Source: Ferirhizobium litorale
Lineage (GTDB): Bacteria; Pseudomonadota; Alphaproteobacteria; Rhizobiales; Rhizobiaceae
DNA: 64,000 nucleotides
Reading direction: 5' to 3'
Assembly (NCBI GenBank): GCA_030028905.1
Contig: JALDYZ010000003.1
Span: 124,001 to 188,000, forward strand
Below the pieces are notes generated by a model. It was not told where the DNA came from and did no database searches. It saw nothing but the letters and a program-made list of their open reading frames with translations. This document shows positions 1 through 10,755 of the stretch, in pieces. Numbering within the stretch: the first letter of the stretch is position 1; each line of letters starts with the position of its first letter. The position numbers were made by a program, and so were the translations under genes.

Positions 1-604
1 ATTCGTCGCTCATCGCCGGGACATAGGCCCCTCCGGCGGTGCAGGAACCCATGACGACGGCGACCTGTGAAATGCCTGCCGCCGACATACGCGCCTGATT
101 GTAGAAGATGCGGCCGAAGTGCTCGCGGTCGGGAAACACCTCGTCCTGATTCGGCAGGTTCGCGCCCCCCGAATCCACCAGATAGACGCAGGGCAAACGG
201 TTCTCCGAGGCGATTTCTTGAACTCGCAGATGCTTCTTGACGGTGATCGGATAGTAGGTCCCGCCCTTCACCGTCGCGTCATTGCAGACCACCATCGCCA
301 GGTGGCCGCCAATTCGCCCCACGCCGGCAATGAGGCCGGCACAAGGCGTCGCGCCGTCATGCAGGCCGTGACCGGCGGTAAGCCCGACTTCGAGAAACGG
401 CGATCCGGGATCGAGCAATCGCGATACCCTCTCGCGCGGAAGGATCTTGCCGCGCGCGACATGTCGGTCCCTCGCCTCGCTGCCGCCGCCATCCATGGCA
501 ATTTCGACGGCTTTCTCGACCGCCTTGATGGCGCCGAGCATCGCCTTGCGGTTCGCCTCGAAAGCCCCGCTGCGAATCGCGACGCCGGAAGCAAGCACCA
601 CCAT
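1..604 (-). CDS. mccB: Methylcrotonyl-CoA carboxylase beta (carboxyltransferase) subunit, N-terminal part
   Basis: Only the first about 200 residues lie in the window; the reading frame runs off base 1. The protein opens [12 protein letters not shown] and contains the carboxyltransferase features of biotin-dependent acyl-CoA carboxylases: a basic [21 protein letters not shown] segment (interrupted here for brevity at RERV), a [11 protein letters not shown] patch and a [13 protein letters not shown] oxyanion-hole region. The ATG overlaps the stop of the upstream isovaleryl-CoA dehydrogenase (TGATG), so the two are translationally coupled, as in liu/leucine-degradation operons. It should carboxylate 3-methylcrotonyl-CoA with an MccA partner encoded beyond the window. 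Geranyl-CoA or propionyl-CoA carboxylase are alternatives from sequence alone, but the dehydrogenase neighbour favours leucine catabolism. Confidence 0.85.
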   Translation of the reverse strand, partial: MVVLASGVAIRSGAFEANRKAMLGAIKAVEKAVEIAMDGGGSEARDRHVARGKILPRERVSRLLDPGSPFLEVGLTAGHGLHDGATPCAGLIAGVGRIGGHLAMVVCNDATVKGGTYYPITVKKHLRVQEIASENRLPCVYLVDSGGANLPNQDEVFPDREHFGRIFYNQARMSAAGISQVAVVMGSCTAGGAYVPAMSDE

Positions 605-1767
605 CAAATGCTCTCCTCGAAGATTTCACGGCCGATCAGCATGCGCCGGATTTCCGACGTCCCTGCTCCAATCTCGTAGAGCTTGGCATCGCGCAACAGA
701 CGGCCAGCCGCGATGTCATTGACGTAGCCATTGCCGCCAAGCGCCTGGATCGCCTGCAGCGCGACCTGGGTGGCGTTTTCGGCCGCAAAGAGAATACAGC
801 CGGCGGCATCCTTACGGGTCGTTTCTTCGCGGTCGCAGGCCGCAGCCACCGCGTAGACATAGGCACGCGCCGAATTGAGCGCGACATAGATGTCGGCGAC
901 CTTGGCCTGCATCATCTGGAAGGTGCCGATCGGTTGGTCGAACTGGCGGCGATCATGGATGTAGGGAACGACGATATCGAGGCAGGCAGCCATGATGCCG
1001 ACAGGACCTGCGGCAAGCACGACGCGTTCGTAGTCGAGACCGGACATCAGGATCCGAACGCCGCGACCGACCTCGCCCAGCACGTTTTCCTCGGGCACCT
1101 CGCAATCGGCAAAGACCAGTTCGCCGGTGTTGGAACCGCGCATGCCGAGTTTGTCGAGCTTGGTTCCGGTCGAAAAACCCTTGAAACCCTTCTCCACGAT
1201 GAACGCCGTGATGCCGCGCGATCCGGCAGCCGGGTCAGTCTTGGCATAGACGACGAGGACGTCGGCGTCGGGCCCGTTGGTGATCCACATCTTGCTGCCG
1301 TTGAGAACGTAGCGGTCGCCGCGTTTCTCGGCCCGAAGCTTCATCGACACGACATCGGAACCCGCACCGGGTTCGGACATGGCAAGCGCACCGATATGAG
1401 CTCCGGAAATCAGTTTCGGCAGGTAACGCGTCTTCTGTTCGGCGGATCCGTTGCGGCAAATCTGGTTGACGCAGAGATTGGAATGGGCGCCATAGCTCAG
1501 GCCTACGGATGCCGACGCGCGGCTGACCTCCTCCATGGCCACGCAATGCGCCAGGTACCCCATGCCGGCGCCGCCAAACTCTTCCGGTGCGGTGATGCCG
1601 AGCAGACCCATGCAACCGAGTTCATGCCAGAGATGCGACGGAAAGGCATTCGTTCGGTCGATTTCGTCGGCGATCGGGGCGACGACATCCTCGGCAAACC
1701 GCCGCACGCTGTCTCGCAGGGCGTCGATGGAATCGCCAAGTCCGAAGTTCATTTCGCCCGTGTACAT
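604..1767 (-). CDS. ivd: Isovaleryl-CoA dehydrogenase
   Basis: A 387-residue acyl-CoA dehydrogenase, full length for the family. It oxidises isovaleryl-CoA to 3-methylcrotonyl-CoA in leucine degradation, passing electrons to ETF. FAD-binding signatures are visible ([13 protein letters not shown] around 127-139, WITNG at 161-165), as is the C-terminal IQALGGNGY and a GTSEIRR motif. The base in isovaleryl-CoA dehydrogenases is a Glu in the middle helix rather than in the C-terminal motif; here LDYERVV supplies it (E247), and the C-terminal motif reads GAGTSEIRR without the usual EG pair, which separates it from short- and medium-chain enzymes. A purine-rich ribosome site (ggaggtggagga) sits directly upstream. 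It overlaps mccB and lies 46 bp after bkdB. Confidence 0.92.
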   Translation of the reverse strand: MYTGEMNFGLGDSIDALRDSVRRFAEDVVAPIADEIDRTNAFPSHLWHELGCMGLLGITAPEEFGGAGMGYLAHCVAMEEVSRASASVGLSYGAHSNLCVNQICRNGSAEQKTRYLPKLISGAHIGALAMSEPGAGSDVVSMKLRAEKRGDRYVLNGSKMWITNGPDADVLVVYAKTDPAAGSRGITAFIVEKGFKGFSTGTKLDKLGMRGSNTGELVFADCEVPEENVLGEVGRGVRILMSGLDYERVVLAAGPVGIMAACLDIVVPYIHDRRQFDQPIGTFQMMQAKVADIYVALNSARAYVYAVAAACDREETTRKDAAGCILFAAENATQVALQAIQALGGNGYVNDIAAGRLLRDAKLYEIGAGTSEIRRMLIGREIFEESI

Positions 1768-1813
1768 TCCTCCACCTCCCGTCGAGCCTCGACACCGCGT
1801 CCTGTCACTCTCC

Positions 1814-3082
1814 TCACATGAACATCAGGGCCGGTTGCTCCAGCAGCGCCTTGAGCCGCTGAATGAAAGCTGCCGCATCATAGCCGTCGATAACGCGATG
1901 GTCGAACGACGACGACAAGTTCATCATCTTGCGCGGCACGAACTGGTTTTCCTGCCAGACCGGGCGGATCACTTGGCGATTGACGCCGATGATGGCCACC
2001 TCGGGGCGGTTGATGATTGGTGTCGCCGCGATCCCGCCAAGTGCTCCAAGGCTGGAAATGGTAATCGTCGAGCCCGTCAGTTCTTCCCGCAAAGCGCGTC
2101 CCGCTCGCGCCGCGTGGGCAAGCCGCTTGACCTCTGAGGCGCAATCCCAGAGATCGCGCGTTTCCGCATGGCGCACCACCGGCACCATGAGCCCCGCATC
2201 CGTCTGCGTGGCGACGCCGATGTGCACGGCGCTGTGGCGCTGGATCGTGTCTCGCTCGTCGTCGAAATGGGCGTTGATCTGGGGGAAGTCGCGAACGGCC
2301 CGAACCGTCGCGCGCATCAGGAACGGCAGCAGGGTCAGCTTCGTGTGCCCATGATCGTCGGCGTTCAGGCTGGCGCGGAGCTTCTCGACTTCCGTAACGT
2401 CAATTTCCTCCACGTAGGCGAAGTGAGCAACCCGCCGCGAGGATTCGGCCATCGCCGCGGAAATCTGGCGGCGCAGGCCGACGACCTTCACGTCCACGAG
2501 ATCGTCCCGCTCGGGTTGCCTCGGACGTTCCGACGGACGTGCAGAAATGTTTCCGGCGGACAGATATCGGTCAAGATCCTCATGGGTCACATGCCCTTCG
2601 GGGCCCGTCGCCGGAACTTGCGCAAGGTCGATACCCAGCATGCGGGCGCGGTCGCGCACGGCCGGCGCAGCAAGGGGCGCCTTGCCGCTTGGGGCCACAG
2701 CCGCCACAGACGATGGCGAAGCCGATGTTGCTGCGGCTACAGAGGGCTTGGGTGCTGCTGGCGCGGCAATCGGTGCCTGTGCAGCCGGTTGCGGTGCCGG
2801 CGACGCGGCTGCCTGCCCGGCATCGGACTTGCCCGACGTCACTTCCGTGTCGACGCTGATCAGGTCGCCGCCGACGGCGATCCGCTCGCCGATGTCGGCG
2901 CCCAGCATAACCACCCGGCCGGAAACAGGCGACGGGATTTCAACCGTCGCCTTGTCGGTCATCACCGCGGCCAGCAACTGGTCTTCCTTCACCAGGTCGC
3001 CAACCGCGACCATCCACTCGACGACTTCCGCGTCGGCAACGCCCTCGCCGATGTCAGGCAGCTTGATTACGTGAACGGTCAT
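1814..3082 (-). CDS. bkdB: Branched-chain 2-oxoacid dehydrogenase E2 (dihydrolipoyl transacylase)
   Basis: A 422-residue E2 core protein of the branched-chain 2-oxoacid dehydrogenase complex, which transfers the acyl group from E1 to CoA via lipoate. Domain order is one lipoyl domain (residues 1-80, lipoyl lysine K44 in MTDKATVE), an Ala/Pro-rich linker (about 85-135), a peripheral subunit-binding domain (about 138-175, [13 protein letters not shown]), and a catalytic acetyltransferase domain ending in [11 protein letters not shown] (H395 and D399). The start has a GGAGG site 8 bases upstream and lies 3 bases after bkdA2. No E3 (lpdV) gene follows, unlike the Pseudomonas bkd operon; E3 must come from elsewhere. 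Confidence 0.93.
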   Translation of the reverse strand: MTVHVIKLPDIGEGVADAEVVEWMVAVGDLVKEDQLLAAVMTDKATVEIPSPVSGRVVMLGADIGERIAVGGDLISVDTEVTSGKSDAGQAAASPAPQPAAQAPIAAPAAPKPSVAAATSASPSSVAAVAPSGKAPLAAPAVRDRARMLGIDLAQVPATGPEGHVTHEDLDRYLSAGNISARPSERPRQPERDDLVDVKVVGLRRQISAAMAESSRRVAHFAYVEEIDVTEVEKLRASLNADDHGHTKLTLLPFLMRATVRAVRDFPQINAHFDDERDTIQRHSAVHIGVATQTDAGLMVPVVRHAETRDLWDCASEVKRLAHAARAGRALREELTGSTITISSLGALGGIAATPIINRPEVAIIGVNRQVIRPVWQENQFVPRKMMNLSSSFDHRVIDGYDAAAFIQRLKALLEQPALMFM

Positions 3083-3085
3083 GTC

Positions 3086-4096
3086 TCATGCCTCCAGAAC
3101 TGCAGTCAGTGTACGTCCGACCCTCTGCGGACCGGGAAAATAGTCCCACTCCTGCGCATGCGGATAGGGTGTATCCCAGCCGGTAACGCGCTCGATGGGC
3201 GCCTCGAGGTGGTAGAAGCAGTGCTCCTGCACCAGTGCGGCCAGTTCGGCGCCGAAGCCGGAGGTCAGCGTCGCTTCGTGGACGATCACGCAACGCCCGG
3301 TCTTCTTCACCGATGCGACGATGGTGTCGAGATCGAGCGGAAGCAGTGAACGAAGGTCGATGATCTCCGCATCCACGCCCGTTTCCTTCACTGCCGCCTC
3401 GGCAACGTGGACCATGGTGCCGTAAGCGAGCACGGTGACGGCCGATCCGGTGCGGCGGATTGCCGCCTTCCCCAGCGGGATGGAATAATGCCCGTCCGGC
3501 ACCTCGCCGAGGTCGTGCTTCGACCATGGCGTGACCGGGCGTTCGTGATGACCGTCGAACGGGCCGTTGTAGAGACGCTTGGGCTCAAGGAAGATCACCG
3601 GGTCGTCCTCCTCGATCGCGGCAATCAGCAATCCCTTGGCGTCATAGGGGTTGGACGGAACAACTGTCTTCAGGCCGGCGACATGGGTGAACAGCGCCTC
3701 CGGGCTTTGGCTATGGGTCTGGCCACCGAATATGCCGCCACCGGTCGGCATTCGCACCACGAGCGGGGCGGTGAAATCTCCGTTCGAGCGGTAGCGCATC
3801 CGCGCAGCTTCCGAAACGAGCTGGTCATAGGCGGGATAGACGTAGTCGGCAAACTGTACCTCGACGCAAGGCCGCAGGCCATAGGCAGCCATGCCGATCG
3901 CCACCCCGACGATGCCAAGTTCGCTGATCGGCGTATCGAAACAGCGATGGCTGCCGTATTTCTGCTGCAGGCCCTGCGTGCAGCGGAAGACACCGCCGAA
4001 ATAGCCGACGTCCTCGCCGAATACGACCACGTCGTCGTTTTTTCCCATCGCCACATCGAGGCCGTCGCGGATCGCTTCCACCATGGTGCGCTTCAT
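3086..4096 (-). CDS. bkdA2: Branched-chain 2-oxoacid dehydrogenase E1 beta subunit
   Basis: 336 residues, the usual length for BCKDH/PDH E1 beta. It forms the alpha2beta2 decarboxylase that acts on the 2-oxoacids of valine, leucine and isoleucine. Seen are the N-terminal transketolase pyrimidine-binding fold (VFGEDVGYFGGVFRCTQGL, TPISELGIVGVAIGMA, VEVQFADYVYPAYDQLVSE) and the C-terminal transketolase domain (VIDLRSLLPLD, GRCVIVHEA). The beta-subunit active-site histidine region reads GGIFGGQTHSQSPEALFTH. It lies 3 bases from each neighbour (bkdA1 and bkdB) with a GGGAG site 9 bases before the ATG, so the three genes form one operon. Confidence 0.93.
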   Translation of the reverse strand: MKRTMVEAIRDGLDVAMGKNDDVVVFGEDVGYFGGVFRCTQGLQQKYGSHRCFDTPISELGIVGVAIGMAAYGLRPCVEVQFADYVYPAYDQLVSEAARMRYRSNGDFTAPLVVRMPTGGGIFGGQTHSQSPEALFTHVAGLKTVVPSNPYDAKGLLIAAIEEDDPVIFLEPKRLYNGPFDGHHERPVTPWSKHDLGEVPDGHYSIPLGKAAIRRTGSAVTVLAYGTMVHVAEAAVKETGVDAEIIDLRSLLPLDLDTIVASVKKTGRCVIVHEATLTSGFGAELAALVQEHCFYHLEAPIERVTGWDTPYPHAQEWDYFPGPQRVGRTLTAVLEA

Positions 4097-4099
4097 AGG

Positions 4100-5350
<1,251 letters not shown>

Positions 5351-5460
5351 TTATGCACTCATGCGCCCGGCACGGCAGCAAGAAGCAGGCCGGAGAATGG
5401 CCCCAATAGATGGATTTAGGACTGTCGGCAGAATTGTGAACATGAGAGAGGTTCGCTCCT

Positions 5461-6483
5461 TCACAAGCGCAGCTCCTCGGCGCCCAGCGGCGCGTATGCG
5501 GCAGCGACCTTAGCGTTATCGACCCCCTCGACTGTTGCCGGCTGCCATTTCGGCGCGTTGTCCTTGTCGATCAGCAATGCGCGGATGCCCTCGTAAAGGT
5601 CGTGCCCTTCGAGGACCCGATGCGAGAAGCGGTACTCGTTGACGAGGCACGGTTCGATTTCCGGATTGCGTTTCGCCAGGCGAACCGCCTCGAGCGCGGC
5701 GACGACCGAAAACGGCGCATTGCGGGCGATCGTATTGGCGGTCTTTTCCGCGAAGGGCGTGCCTGCGAGGCGCGCGAGGATCGTCCGGGCATCCGGCCCA
5801 TCGAAGATCGCATCGATCTCGGCGGCATGCGCGGCAAGCTCCGAGGGGGCAGGCTCCTCGGCATAGTCGGCGATGACGCCGGGATCGCCGGTCTCTTCCA
5901 GCGCCGCAACCAGCTCTCGCAGTCTTGCCGAGGGAACGAAATAGTCGGCAAAACCGGCGAAGATCGCGTCGGCGCCGCTCATGCGTCCGCCTGTCATCGC
6001 GAGATACTCTCCGACGTGACCGGGCGCATGCGCAAGCAACGAACTCCCCCCAACATCCGGCGAAAAGCCGATCTTGACCTCTGGCATCGCCGCAACTGTG
6101 CGCTCGGTAACAATCCGGTGGGATCCGTGCGCGCCGACGCCGATGCCGCCACCCATGACGATGCCGTCGAGGATGGAGACATAGGGCTTTGGATAGCGAG
6201 CAATCCTGGCGTTGAGACGGTATTCGTCGCGCCAGAAGGAGCGCCCGATTTCCGGATTTGTCTTGCCGGTCTCATAGAGCATGACGATGTCGCCACCCGC
6301 GCAGAATGCCTTTTCACCCGCGCCGTCGATCACCACCAACGCGACATTGTCATCGCTTTGAAAGAGATCAAGCGCTTCGGCAATTCCGGTCACCATGGAA
6401 TGGTTGAGGGCGTTCAACGCAGTCTGTCGATCGAGCGTGATCCGCCCCGCGCGTCCCTTGGTCCTCACGACAAGATCGCTCAT
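5461..6483 (-). CDS. 3-hydroxyisobutyryl-CoA hydrolase (valine degradation)
   Basis: 340 residues from the ATG at 6483; this start is chosen because it overlaps the upstream stop (ATGA) and begins MSDLVVRTKGRAGRITLDR, the normal N terminus of the family. It is a crotonase-fold thioesterase of the HIBCH type: KAFCAGGDIVMLYE (58-71) with the oxyanion hole, VMGGGIGVGAHG, then MPEVKIGFSPDVGG with the catalytic Glu (E135) and Asp (D143) that distinguish the hydrolase from plain enoyl-CoA hydratases. It releases 3-hydroxyisobutyrate, which the mmsB product at 21.6-22.5 kb can oxidise. The enoyl-CoA hydratase for the preceding step is not in the window. Confidence 0.9.
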   Translation of the reverse strand: MSDLVVRTKGRAGRITLDRQTALNALNHSMVTGIAEALDLFQSDDNVALVVIDGAGEKAFCAGGDIVMLYETGKTNPEIGRSFWRDEYRLNARIARYPKPYVSILDGIVMGGGIGVGAHGSHRIVTERTVAAMPEVKIGFSPDVGGSSLLAHAPGHVGEYLAMTGGRMSGADAIFAGFADYFVPSARLRELVAALEETGDPGVIADYAEEPAPSELAAHAAEIDAIFDGPDARTILARLAGTPFAEKTANTIARNAPFSVVAALEAVRLAKRNPEIEPCLVNEYRFSHRVLEGHDLYEGIRALLIDKDNAPKWQPATVEGVDNAKVAAAYAPLGAEELRL

Positions 6484-7628
6484 TGCATTTCCCCCTTCAG
6501 CAGCGAGCGGGCGACGATCATCCGCATGATCTCGTTCGTGCCTTCGAGAATGCGATGGACCCGAAGATCGCGTACAAGCTTTTCGATGCCGAACTCGGCG
6601 AGGTAGCCGTAGCCGCCATGCAGTTGCAGGGCTTCGTCGACTACGTCGAAACAACTATCGGTCACGAAACGTTTCGCCATCGCGATCCTGGCGGTCGCAT
6701 CGGGTGCGCCGCGGTCGAGCGCATCGGCCGCCGAATAAAGCAGAGCGCGCGATGCCTCGATCGTCGTCGCCATGTCGGCCAGTCGGAACTGCAGCGCCTG
6801 GAACTCCTCGAGCTTCCTGCCGAACGCCTTTCGCTCCTTCATGTAGGCAAGCGTGCGTTCGAGCGCGGCCTCGGCGCCGCCGAGCGAGCAGGCGGCGATG
6901 TTCAACCGCCCGCCGTCCAGCCCCTTCATCGCCAGGCGAAACCCCTCGCCTTCCTCCCCGAGGCGGTTGCCGACCGGTACATGGCAGCCGTCGAAGGTGA
7001 CCGAGCGGGTCGGTTGCGCATGCCAGCCCATCTTTCGCTCGTTGGCGCCGAAGGAAATGCCGGGTGTTTCCTTCGGAATGACGAGCGCGGAGATACCGGA
7101 CGGTCCCTCGCCGCCGGTACGCACCATGGTGACATAGATGTCGGAGAGGCCGGCACCGGAGATAAACTGCTTCGTCCCGTCAACGACGTAGTAGTCGCCA
7201 TCGCGCCGGGCACGTGTGGAAAGGGCAGCCGCGTCCGAACCACTGCCGGGTTCGGTCAGACAGTAGCTGGCCACAAGGTCCATGGCCGCCAGCTTCGGAA
7301 CGAGTTCGGCGCGAAGCGGTTCGACGCCCCAGCGGTCGATCATCCAGGTCGCCATGTTGTGGATCGAGAGAAAGGCCGAAATGGTGGGGCACCCGCGTGC
7401 CAGCGCCTCGAAGATCAGGACAGCGTCGAACCGGCCGAGGCCCGATCCTCCGCGTCCCTCGCGCGTGTATATGGCCGCCATGCCGAGTGCGGCGGCGCGG
7501 CGTAGAACATCGAGCGGCAATACCTTCTCTTCGTCCCACTGGAGCGCACTTGGTGCGATCTCTTCGCGCGCAAAAGCTTCCGCCATGTCGCGCACGGCAA
7601 GCTGGGTATCGGTGAAGGCAAAACTCAT
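6480..7628 (-). CDS. Isobutyryl-CoA dehydrogenase (ACAD8-like acyl-CoA dehydrogenase)
   Basis: 382 residues, full length. It carries acyl-CoA dehydrogenase signatures CLTEPGSGSDAAAL and KQFISGAGLSDIYV and, unlike the isovaleryl enzyme in this window, the catalytic Glu in the C-terminal LEGTNEIMR motif (E362), as in short-chain, isobutyryl and 2-methyl branched-chain enzymes. Position directly upstream of 3-hydroxyisobutyryl-CoA hydrolase, with an ATGA overlap, points to the valine branch (isobutyryl-CoA to methacrylyl-CoA). A GAGGAAAG site lies 8-9 bases before the ATG. It is divergent from a LysR gene across a 291-bp gap, which is probably where regulation is applied. Confidence 0.87.
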   Translation of the reverse strand: MSFAFTDTQLAVRDMAEAFAREEIAPSALQWDEEKVLPLDVLRRAAALGMAAIYTREGRGGSGLGRFDAVLIFEALARGCPTISAFLSIHNMATWMIDRWGVEPLRAELVPKLAAMDLVASYCLTEPGSGSDAAALSTRARRDGDYYVVDGTKQFISGAGLSDIYVTMVRTGGEGPSGISALVIPKETPGISFGANERKMGWHAQPTRSVTFDGCHVPVGNRLGEEGEGFRLAMKGLDGGRLNIAACSLGGAEAALERTLAYMKERKAFGRKLEEFQALQFRLADMATTIEASRALLYSAADALDRGAPDATARIAMAKRFVTDSCFDVVDEALQLHGGYGYLAEFGIEKLVRDLRVHRILEGTNEIMRMIVARSLLKGEMQ

Positions 7629-7859
7629 CGGCGGCTTTCCTCATCGGGGATGGCCGCACGCCGCAACAAACAGCGACAAGACGCGCGGCGCCGCTCCCGC
7701 CGGCGCCACAACGTCCCGGTGGGCGACAATGCGCCCTCCGGTCTTCCTCCCAGGAAGCGTTCACTGCATGACACGGCGCGCTCCTCCCGCGCTTGAAATG
7801 CAATGGGCGGAACTGTAACCTGCGATATTGTGGATACAAAGGCGATTTACTGCCAAAAC

Positions 7860-7879
7860 ATTATGCGTTTATGCATGAT
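7860..7879. promoter_or_regulatory. Imperfect inverted repeat, candidate LysR operator
   Basis: ATTATGC, six bases, then GCATGAT: seven-base arms with one mismatch in an AT-rich patch 40 bp before the LysR start, inside the 291-bp divergent gap (7629-7919). LysR proteins commonly bind such sites (T-N11-A type) between themselves and a divergent target. The rest of the gap shows no gene. The assignment is inference. Confidence 0.3.
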
Positions 7880-7919
7880 ATTTTGTTGCGCCCGCCCTTA
7901 CGCAAGCGAGCAAATGTGC

Positions 7920-8828
7920 ATGAACTGGGATGACTTGCGATATTTTCTTGCTGCCGCCCGCTATGGGCAGGTCACCGCCGCCGGCCAGAGGCTCGGCGTC
8001 GACCAGGCAACCGTCGGCCGCCGGGTGGTTCACCTCGAAAAACAGCTGGAGACGCGCCTGTTCGACAAGAGCCCGCGCGGCTACGAACTGACCGAAGCCG
8101 GCAGGCGCCTGATGTCGTTTGCCGAGGAGATCGAGGCCCGCGTCGAGAGCGCCGAGGAGGCGATCGTCGGGAACGCCAAGACGCTTTCGGGTGCCGTCCG
8201 GATCGGCGCGCCGGAAGGCGTGGCCAGCCACCTGATCAGCGAGGGCGCTCTCGAGCTCTGCCGCGCCAATCCCGAACTCGATGTGCAGATCGTCGCCCTG
8301 CCGCGGGTGTTCAGCCTGTCAAAGCGTGAAGTCGACTTCGCGATTGCCGTATCGCCGCCGACGAGCGGTCGTCTCAGGGTGCGCCGCATCGCCAACTACC
8401 GGCTGCACATCGTGGCGTCGGCCGACTATCTCGAGCGCCATCCGGTGAGATCGCGCCAGGACCTCTACTCCTGCCGCGGTATCGGCTACATCCAGGACCT
8501 GATCTTCGACCGCGAGCTCGACTATATTCCGCTGGTCGAGCCGGGCCTCGTGCCGCGGCTGACGAGCACCAGCTTGCATGTGCAACTGGAATGGACCAAG
8601 CGCGGTGCCGGGCTCTGCGTGCTGCCCGACTTCATCGCCAACCGGCATCCCGATCTCGTCAGGATCCTGCCGGAATCGGTCAGCTTCGAACGCTCCTTCT
8701 GGCTGGTCGTTCACGAGGACAACGCCCATCTCGATCGCATTCGCCGGTCGGCCGATGCGATCGCAGATGCAGTGGCGGCAAAGCTCGCGGAATATGCCGA
8801 ACCGGCGGGCCCGGCGCCATCGCTTTAG
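7920..8828 (+). CDS. LysR-family transcriptional regulator, divergent from the valine-degradation genes
   Basis: 302 residues from the ATG at 7920 (MNWDDLRYFL), preferred because it begins at the normal LysR N terminus; an ATG six bases earlier is in frame. Residues 1-60 form the winged helix-turn-helix (AAGQRLGVDQATVGRRVVHLE), followed by a linker helix and a substrate-binding domain (GAVRIGAPEGVASHLI, then two Rossmann-like lobes). It is a close relative, by motif order, of the LysR at 29174: both open xWDDLxxFLAxAR and carry an APEG segment after the linker. By position it probably controls the divergent dehydrogenase-hydrolase pair, perhaps also bkd. The inducer is unknown. Confidence 0.85.
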   Translation: MNWDDLRYFLAAARYGQVTAAGQRLGVDQATVGRRVVHLEKQLETRLFDKSPRGYELTEAGRRLMSFAEEIEARVESAEEAIVGNAKTLSGAVRIGAPEGVASHLISEGALELCRANPELDVQIVALPRVFSLSKREVDFAIAVSPPTSGRLRVRRIANYRLHIVASADYLERHPVRSRQDLYSCRGIGYIQDLIFDRELDYIPLVEPGLVPRLTSTSLHVQLEWTKRGAGLCVLPDFIANRHPDLVRILPESVSFERSFWLVVHEDNAHLDRIRRSADAIADAVAAKLAEYAEPAGPAPSL

Positions 8829-8851
8829 GCGTGTTGACGGTCTACATTGGG

Positions 8852-8864
8852 AATTTGAAAGCAA
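8852..8864 (+). promoter_or_regulatory. Possible Ada box upstream of ada
   Basis: AATTTGAAAGCAA resembles the E. coli methylated-Ada target, which combines an AAT/AATT element with AAAGCGCA. It lies about 70 bp before the ada start, next to a TTGACG (8834-8839). Autoregulation of ada is known for the E. coli family; the site here is an inexact match. Confidence 0.28.
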
Positions 8865-8932
8865 CCGGCGGAGTGAGACCACTCGAGGATCGGTCTACAA
8901 ACAGCGGAAGGATCAACAAGAGGACATGTGAC

Positions 8933-10033
8933 ATGACCCTTGTCACCAAGGACATCATACCCATTACAGACGCCGAGCCGCGACTGCCGGCCACCGAAGA
9001 TCGCTGGTGGCAGGCGATCGCCGAGCGCGACGCGGCTTTCGACGGCCAGTTCGTCTTTTCGGTCAGGACCACAGGCGTCTATTGCCGCCCTTCCTGCCCT
9101 GCCCGCCATGCGAAGCCGGAGAACATCTCGTTTCACCTGACCTGCGAAGCCGCAGAAGCTGCGGGGTTCAGGGCGTGCCGCCGCTGCTATCCGAACGCGG
9201 CATCGCTTGCCCAAAAGCACGCCGCAACCATCGCCAAGGCCTGCCGCAGCATCGAGGACGCTGAAGAACTGCCATTGCTGGATGAGCTCGCGCAAGAAGC
9301 TGGCATGAGCCCCTTCCATTTTCACCGCCTGTTCAAGGCTGCGACCGGTGTGACGCCCAAGGCCTATGGCATCGCCAAGCGCGCCGAACGCGTGAGATCG
9401 GGTCTCGCCGATAGCCGCAGCAGCGTGACATCCGCCATCTACGATGCCGGGTTCAACTCGAGCAGCCGCTTCTACGAAAAATCCCATGCGGTGCTCGGCA
9501 TGACGCCGACCGACTATCGCAAGGGTGGCGAGAATGTCGTCATTCGCTTTGCTGTCGGCGAATGCTCGCTCGGCTCGATCCTTGTCGCGCAGAGCGAGAA
9601 AGGGATTTGCGCCATCCTTTTGGGCGATGATCCCGACCTACTGGTACGCGATCTGCAGGACCGCTTTCCACGTGCACGGCTGATCGGCGGCGACGAGGTC
9701 TTCGACCGGCTCGTGGCGGAGGTCGTCGGCTTCGTCGAACACCCGTCCATCGGATTGAATCTGCCGCTCGACGTGCGGGGAACCGCATTCCAGCAGCGGG
9801 TGTGGCAGGCGTTACGCGCCATACCGGCGGGCAAGACGGTGAGCTATGCGGAGATCGCAGACAGAATTGGCTCGCCGAAGGCGGTTCGTGCCGTAGCCGG
9901 AGCCTGCGCGGCAAACCACATTGCCGTCGCCATCCCCTGCCACCGGGTGGTGCGCCACGACGGCGCGCTGTCGGGCTACCGCTGGGGCGTGGAGCGCAAG
10001 CACGCGCTGCTTGTCAAGGAAGCGAAAGGGTAG
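8933..10033 (+). CDS. ada: Ada: bifunctional methylphosphotriester/O6-methylguanine methyltransferase and activator
   Basis: 366 residues from the ATG at 8933, close to the 354 of E. coli Ada. The frame is open further upstream, but that extension overlaps the LysR gene and lacks family features. The N-terminal zinc/methyl-acceptor cysteines are C51, C55, C82 and C85, with exactly the spacing of E. coli C38/C42/C69/C72. An AraC-type helix-turn-helix domain follows (about 100-195, MSPFHFHRLFKAATGVTPK). The C-terminal suicide methyltransferase has IPCHRVV with acceptor C336. It repairs alkylated DNA and, when methylated at the N-terminal cysteine, activates its own and other repair genes. No alkA or alkB lies next to it here. 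Confidence 0.95.
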   Translation: MTLVTKDIIPITDAEPRLPATEDRWWQAIAERDAAFDGQFVFSVRTTGVYCRPSCPARHAKPENISFHLTCEAAEAAGFRACRRCYPNAASLAQKHAATIAKACRSIEDAEELPLLDELAQEAGMSPFHFHRLFKAATGVTPKAYGIAKRAERVRSGLADSRSSVTSAIYDAGFNSSSRFYEKSHAVLGMTPTDYRKGGENVVIRFAVGECSLGSILVAQSEKGICAILLGDDPDLLVRDLQDRFPRARLIGGDEVFDRLVAEVVGFVEHPSIGLNLPLDVRGTAFQQRVWQALRAIPAGKTVSYAEIADRIGSPKAVRAVAGACAANHIAVAIPCHRVVRHDGALSGYRWGVERKHALLVKEAKG

Positions 10034-10078
10034 GTGCCGAGCCCCAGTGGCGTAGCGCTAGCGAAATGAGGGTCGCGG

Positions 10079-10528
10079 CTATTTGTTCGCGGCCGCGACC
10101 AGCACGGCCATCCGCTGCAGTGCCAGTTGGTAGCCCTGCGTTCCGAAGCCGGCCATGACACCCGAGGCGACGCTCGAGACATAGGAATGGTGGCGGAAGG
10201 GTTCCCGCTTGTGCACGTTGGAAATGTGCACCTCGATGATCGGATTGTCGAAAGCGTTCAGGGAGTCGAGAATGGCGACCGAGGTATGGGTGTAGGCTGC
10301 CGGGTTGATGATGATCCCGGCGGCGTCCTCGCGGGCTTCGTGGATCCAGTCGATCAGTTGGTGCTCGGCATTGCTCTGGAGAAAGCGGACCTGAAGGCCG
10401 AGGTCGCTGGCAACGCGAATGCAGTCACGTTCGACGTCGGCAAGCGTCTCGCTGCCGTAGATTTCCGGCTGGCGCTTGCCCAGCAGATTCAGGTTCGGGC
10501 CATTCAGTATGTAAATCAGCTTGCTCAC
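10079..10528 (-). CDS. aroQ: Type II 3-dehydroquinate dehydratase
   Basis: 149 residues from a GTG at 10528, chosen because GAGGAG sits 9 bases upstream and the protein then starts [20 protein letters not shown], the standard N terminus. Dodecameric type II dehydroquinases show this motif, the catalytic Tyr of EIYG, the NPAAYTHTS segment and [14 protein letters not shown], all present. It catalyses dehydroquinate to dehydroshikimate, in aromatic synthesis or in quinate breakdown. It stands alone here, not in the aroQ-accB-accC arrangement common for the housekeeping copy in alphaproteobacteria, so it may be a second, catabolic copy. It is convergent with ada (45-bp gap with no clear terminator). 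Confidence 0.92.
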   Translation of the reverse strand: MSKLIYILNGPNLNLLGKRQPEIYGSETLADVERDCIRVASDLGLQVRFLQSNAEHQLIDWIHEAREDAAGIIINPAAYTHTSVAILDSLNAFDNPIIEVHISNVHKREPFRHHSYVSSVASGVMAGFGTQGYQLALQRMAVLVAAANK

Positions 10529-10714
10529 GCCTAATCGCTCCTCTTTGCGGCTCGCTTGCCTGCTTAGCGCATAACCCACGGAAGCGGAATTGCTTTCACA
10601 GACAGGCACGCCGCTTTCGCGACTTCGTATCGCCTCCCCGCCCCGACGCCGTATATTCGCAATCGGTTAACTATGGCCGAAATCCCACAGAGGGAACGTG
10701 CGAACTGAAATACA

Positions 10715-10729
10715 TGAGTGATTGAATCA
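10715..10729. promoter_or_regulatory. IRO-box (RirA-type iron-responsive operator), copy 1
   Basis: TGA-GTGATTGAA-TCA fits exactly the TGA-N9-TCA consensus bound by RirA, the Fe-S iron regulator of Rhizobiaceae. It is 79 bp upstream of the TonB receptor ATG, in the 279-bp gap between aroQ and the receptor, which otherwise holds no gene. Confidence 0.6.
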
Positions 10730-10755
10730 TCTTAGCGCTTGCAAAAATTTTATCA

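Noticed and set aside
8591-8932. N-terminal extension of Ada by 114 codons
   Set aside because: The extension overlaps the LysR gene out of frame and has no similarity to Ada; the ATG at 8933 gives the standard length and cysteine positions.
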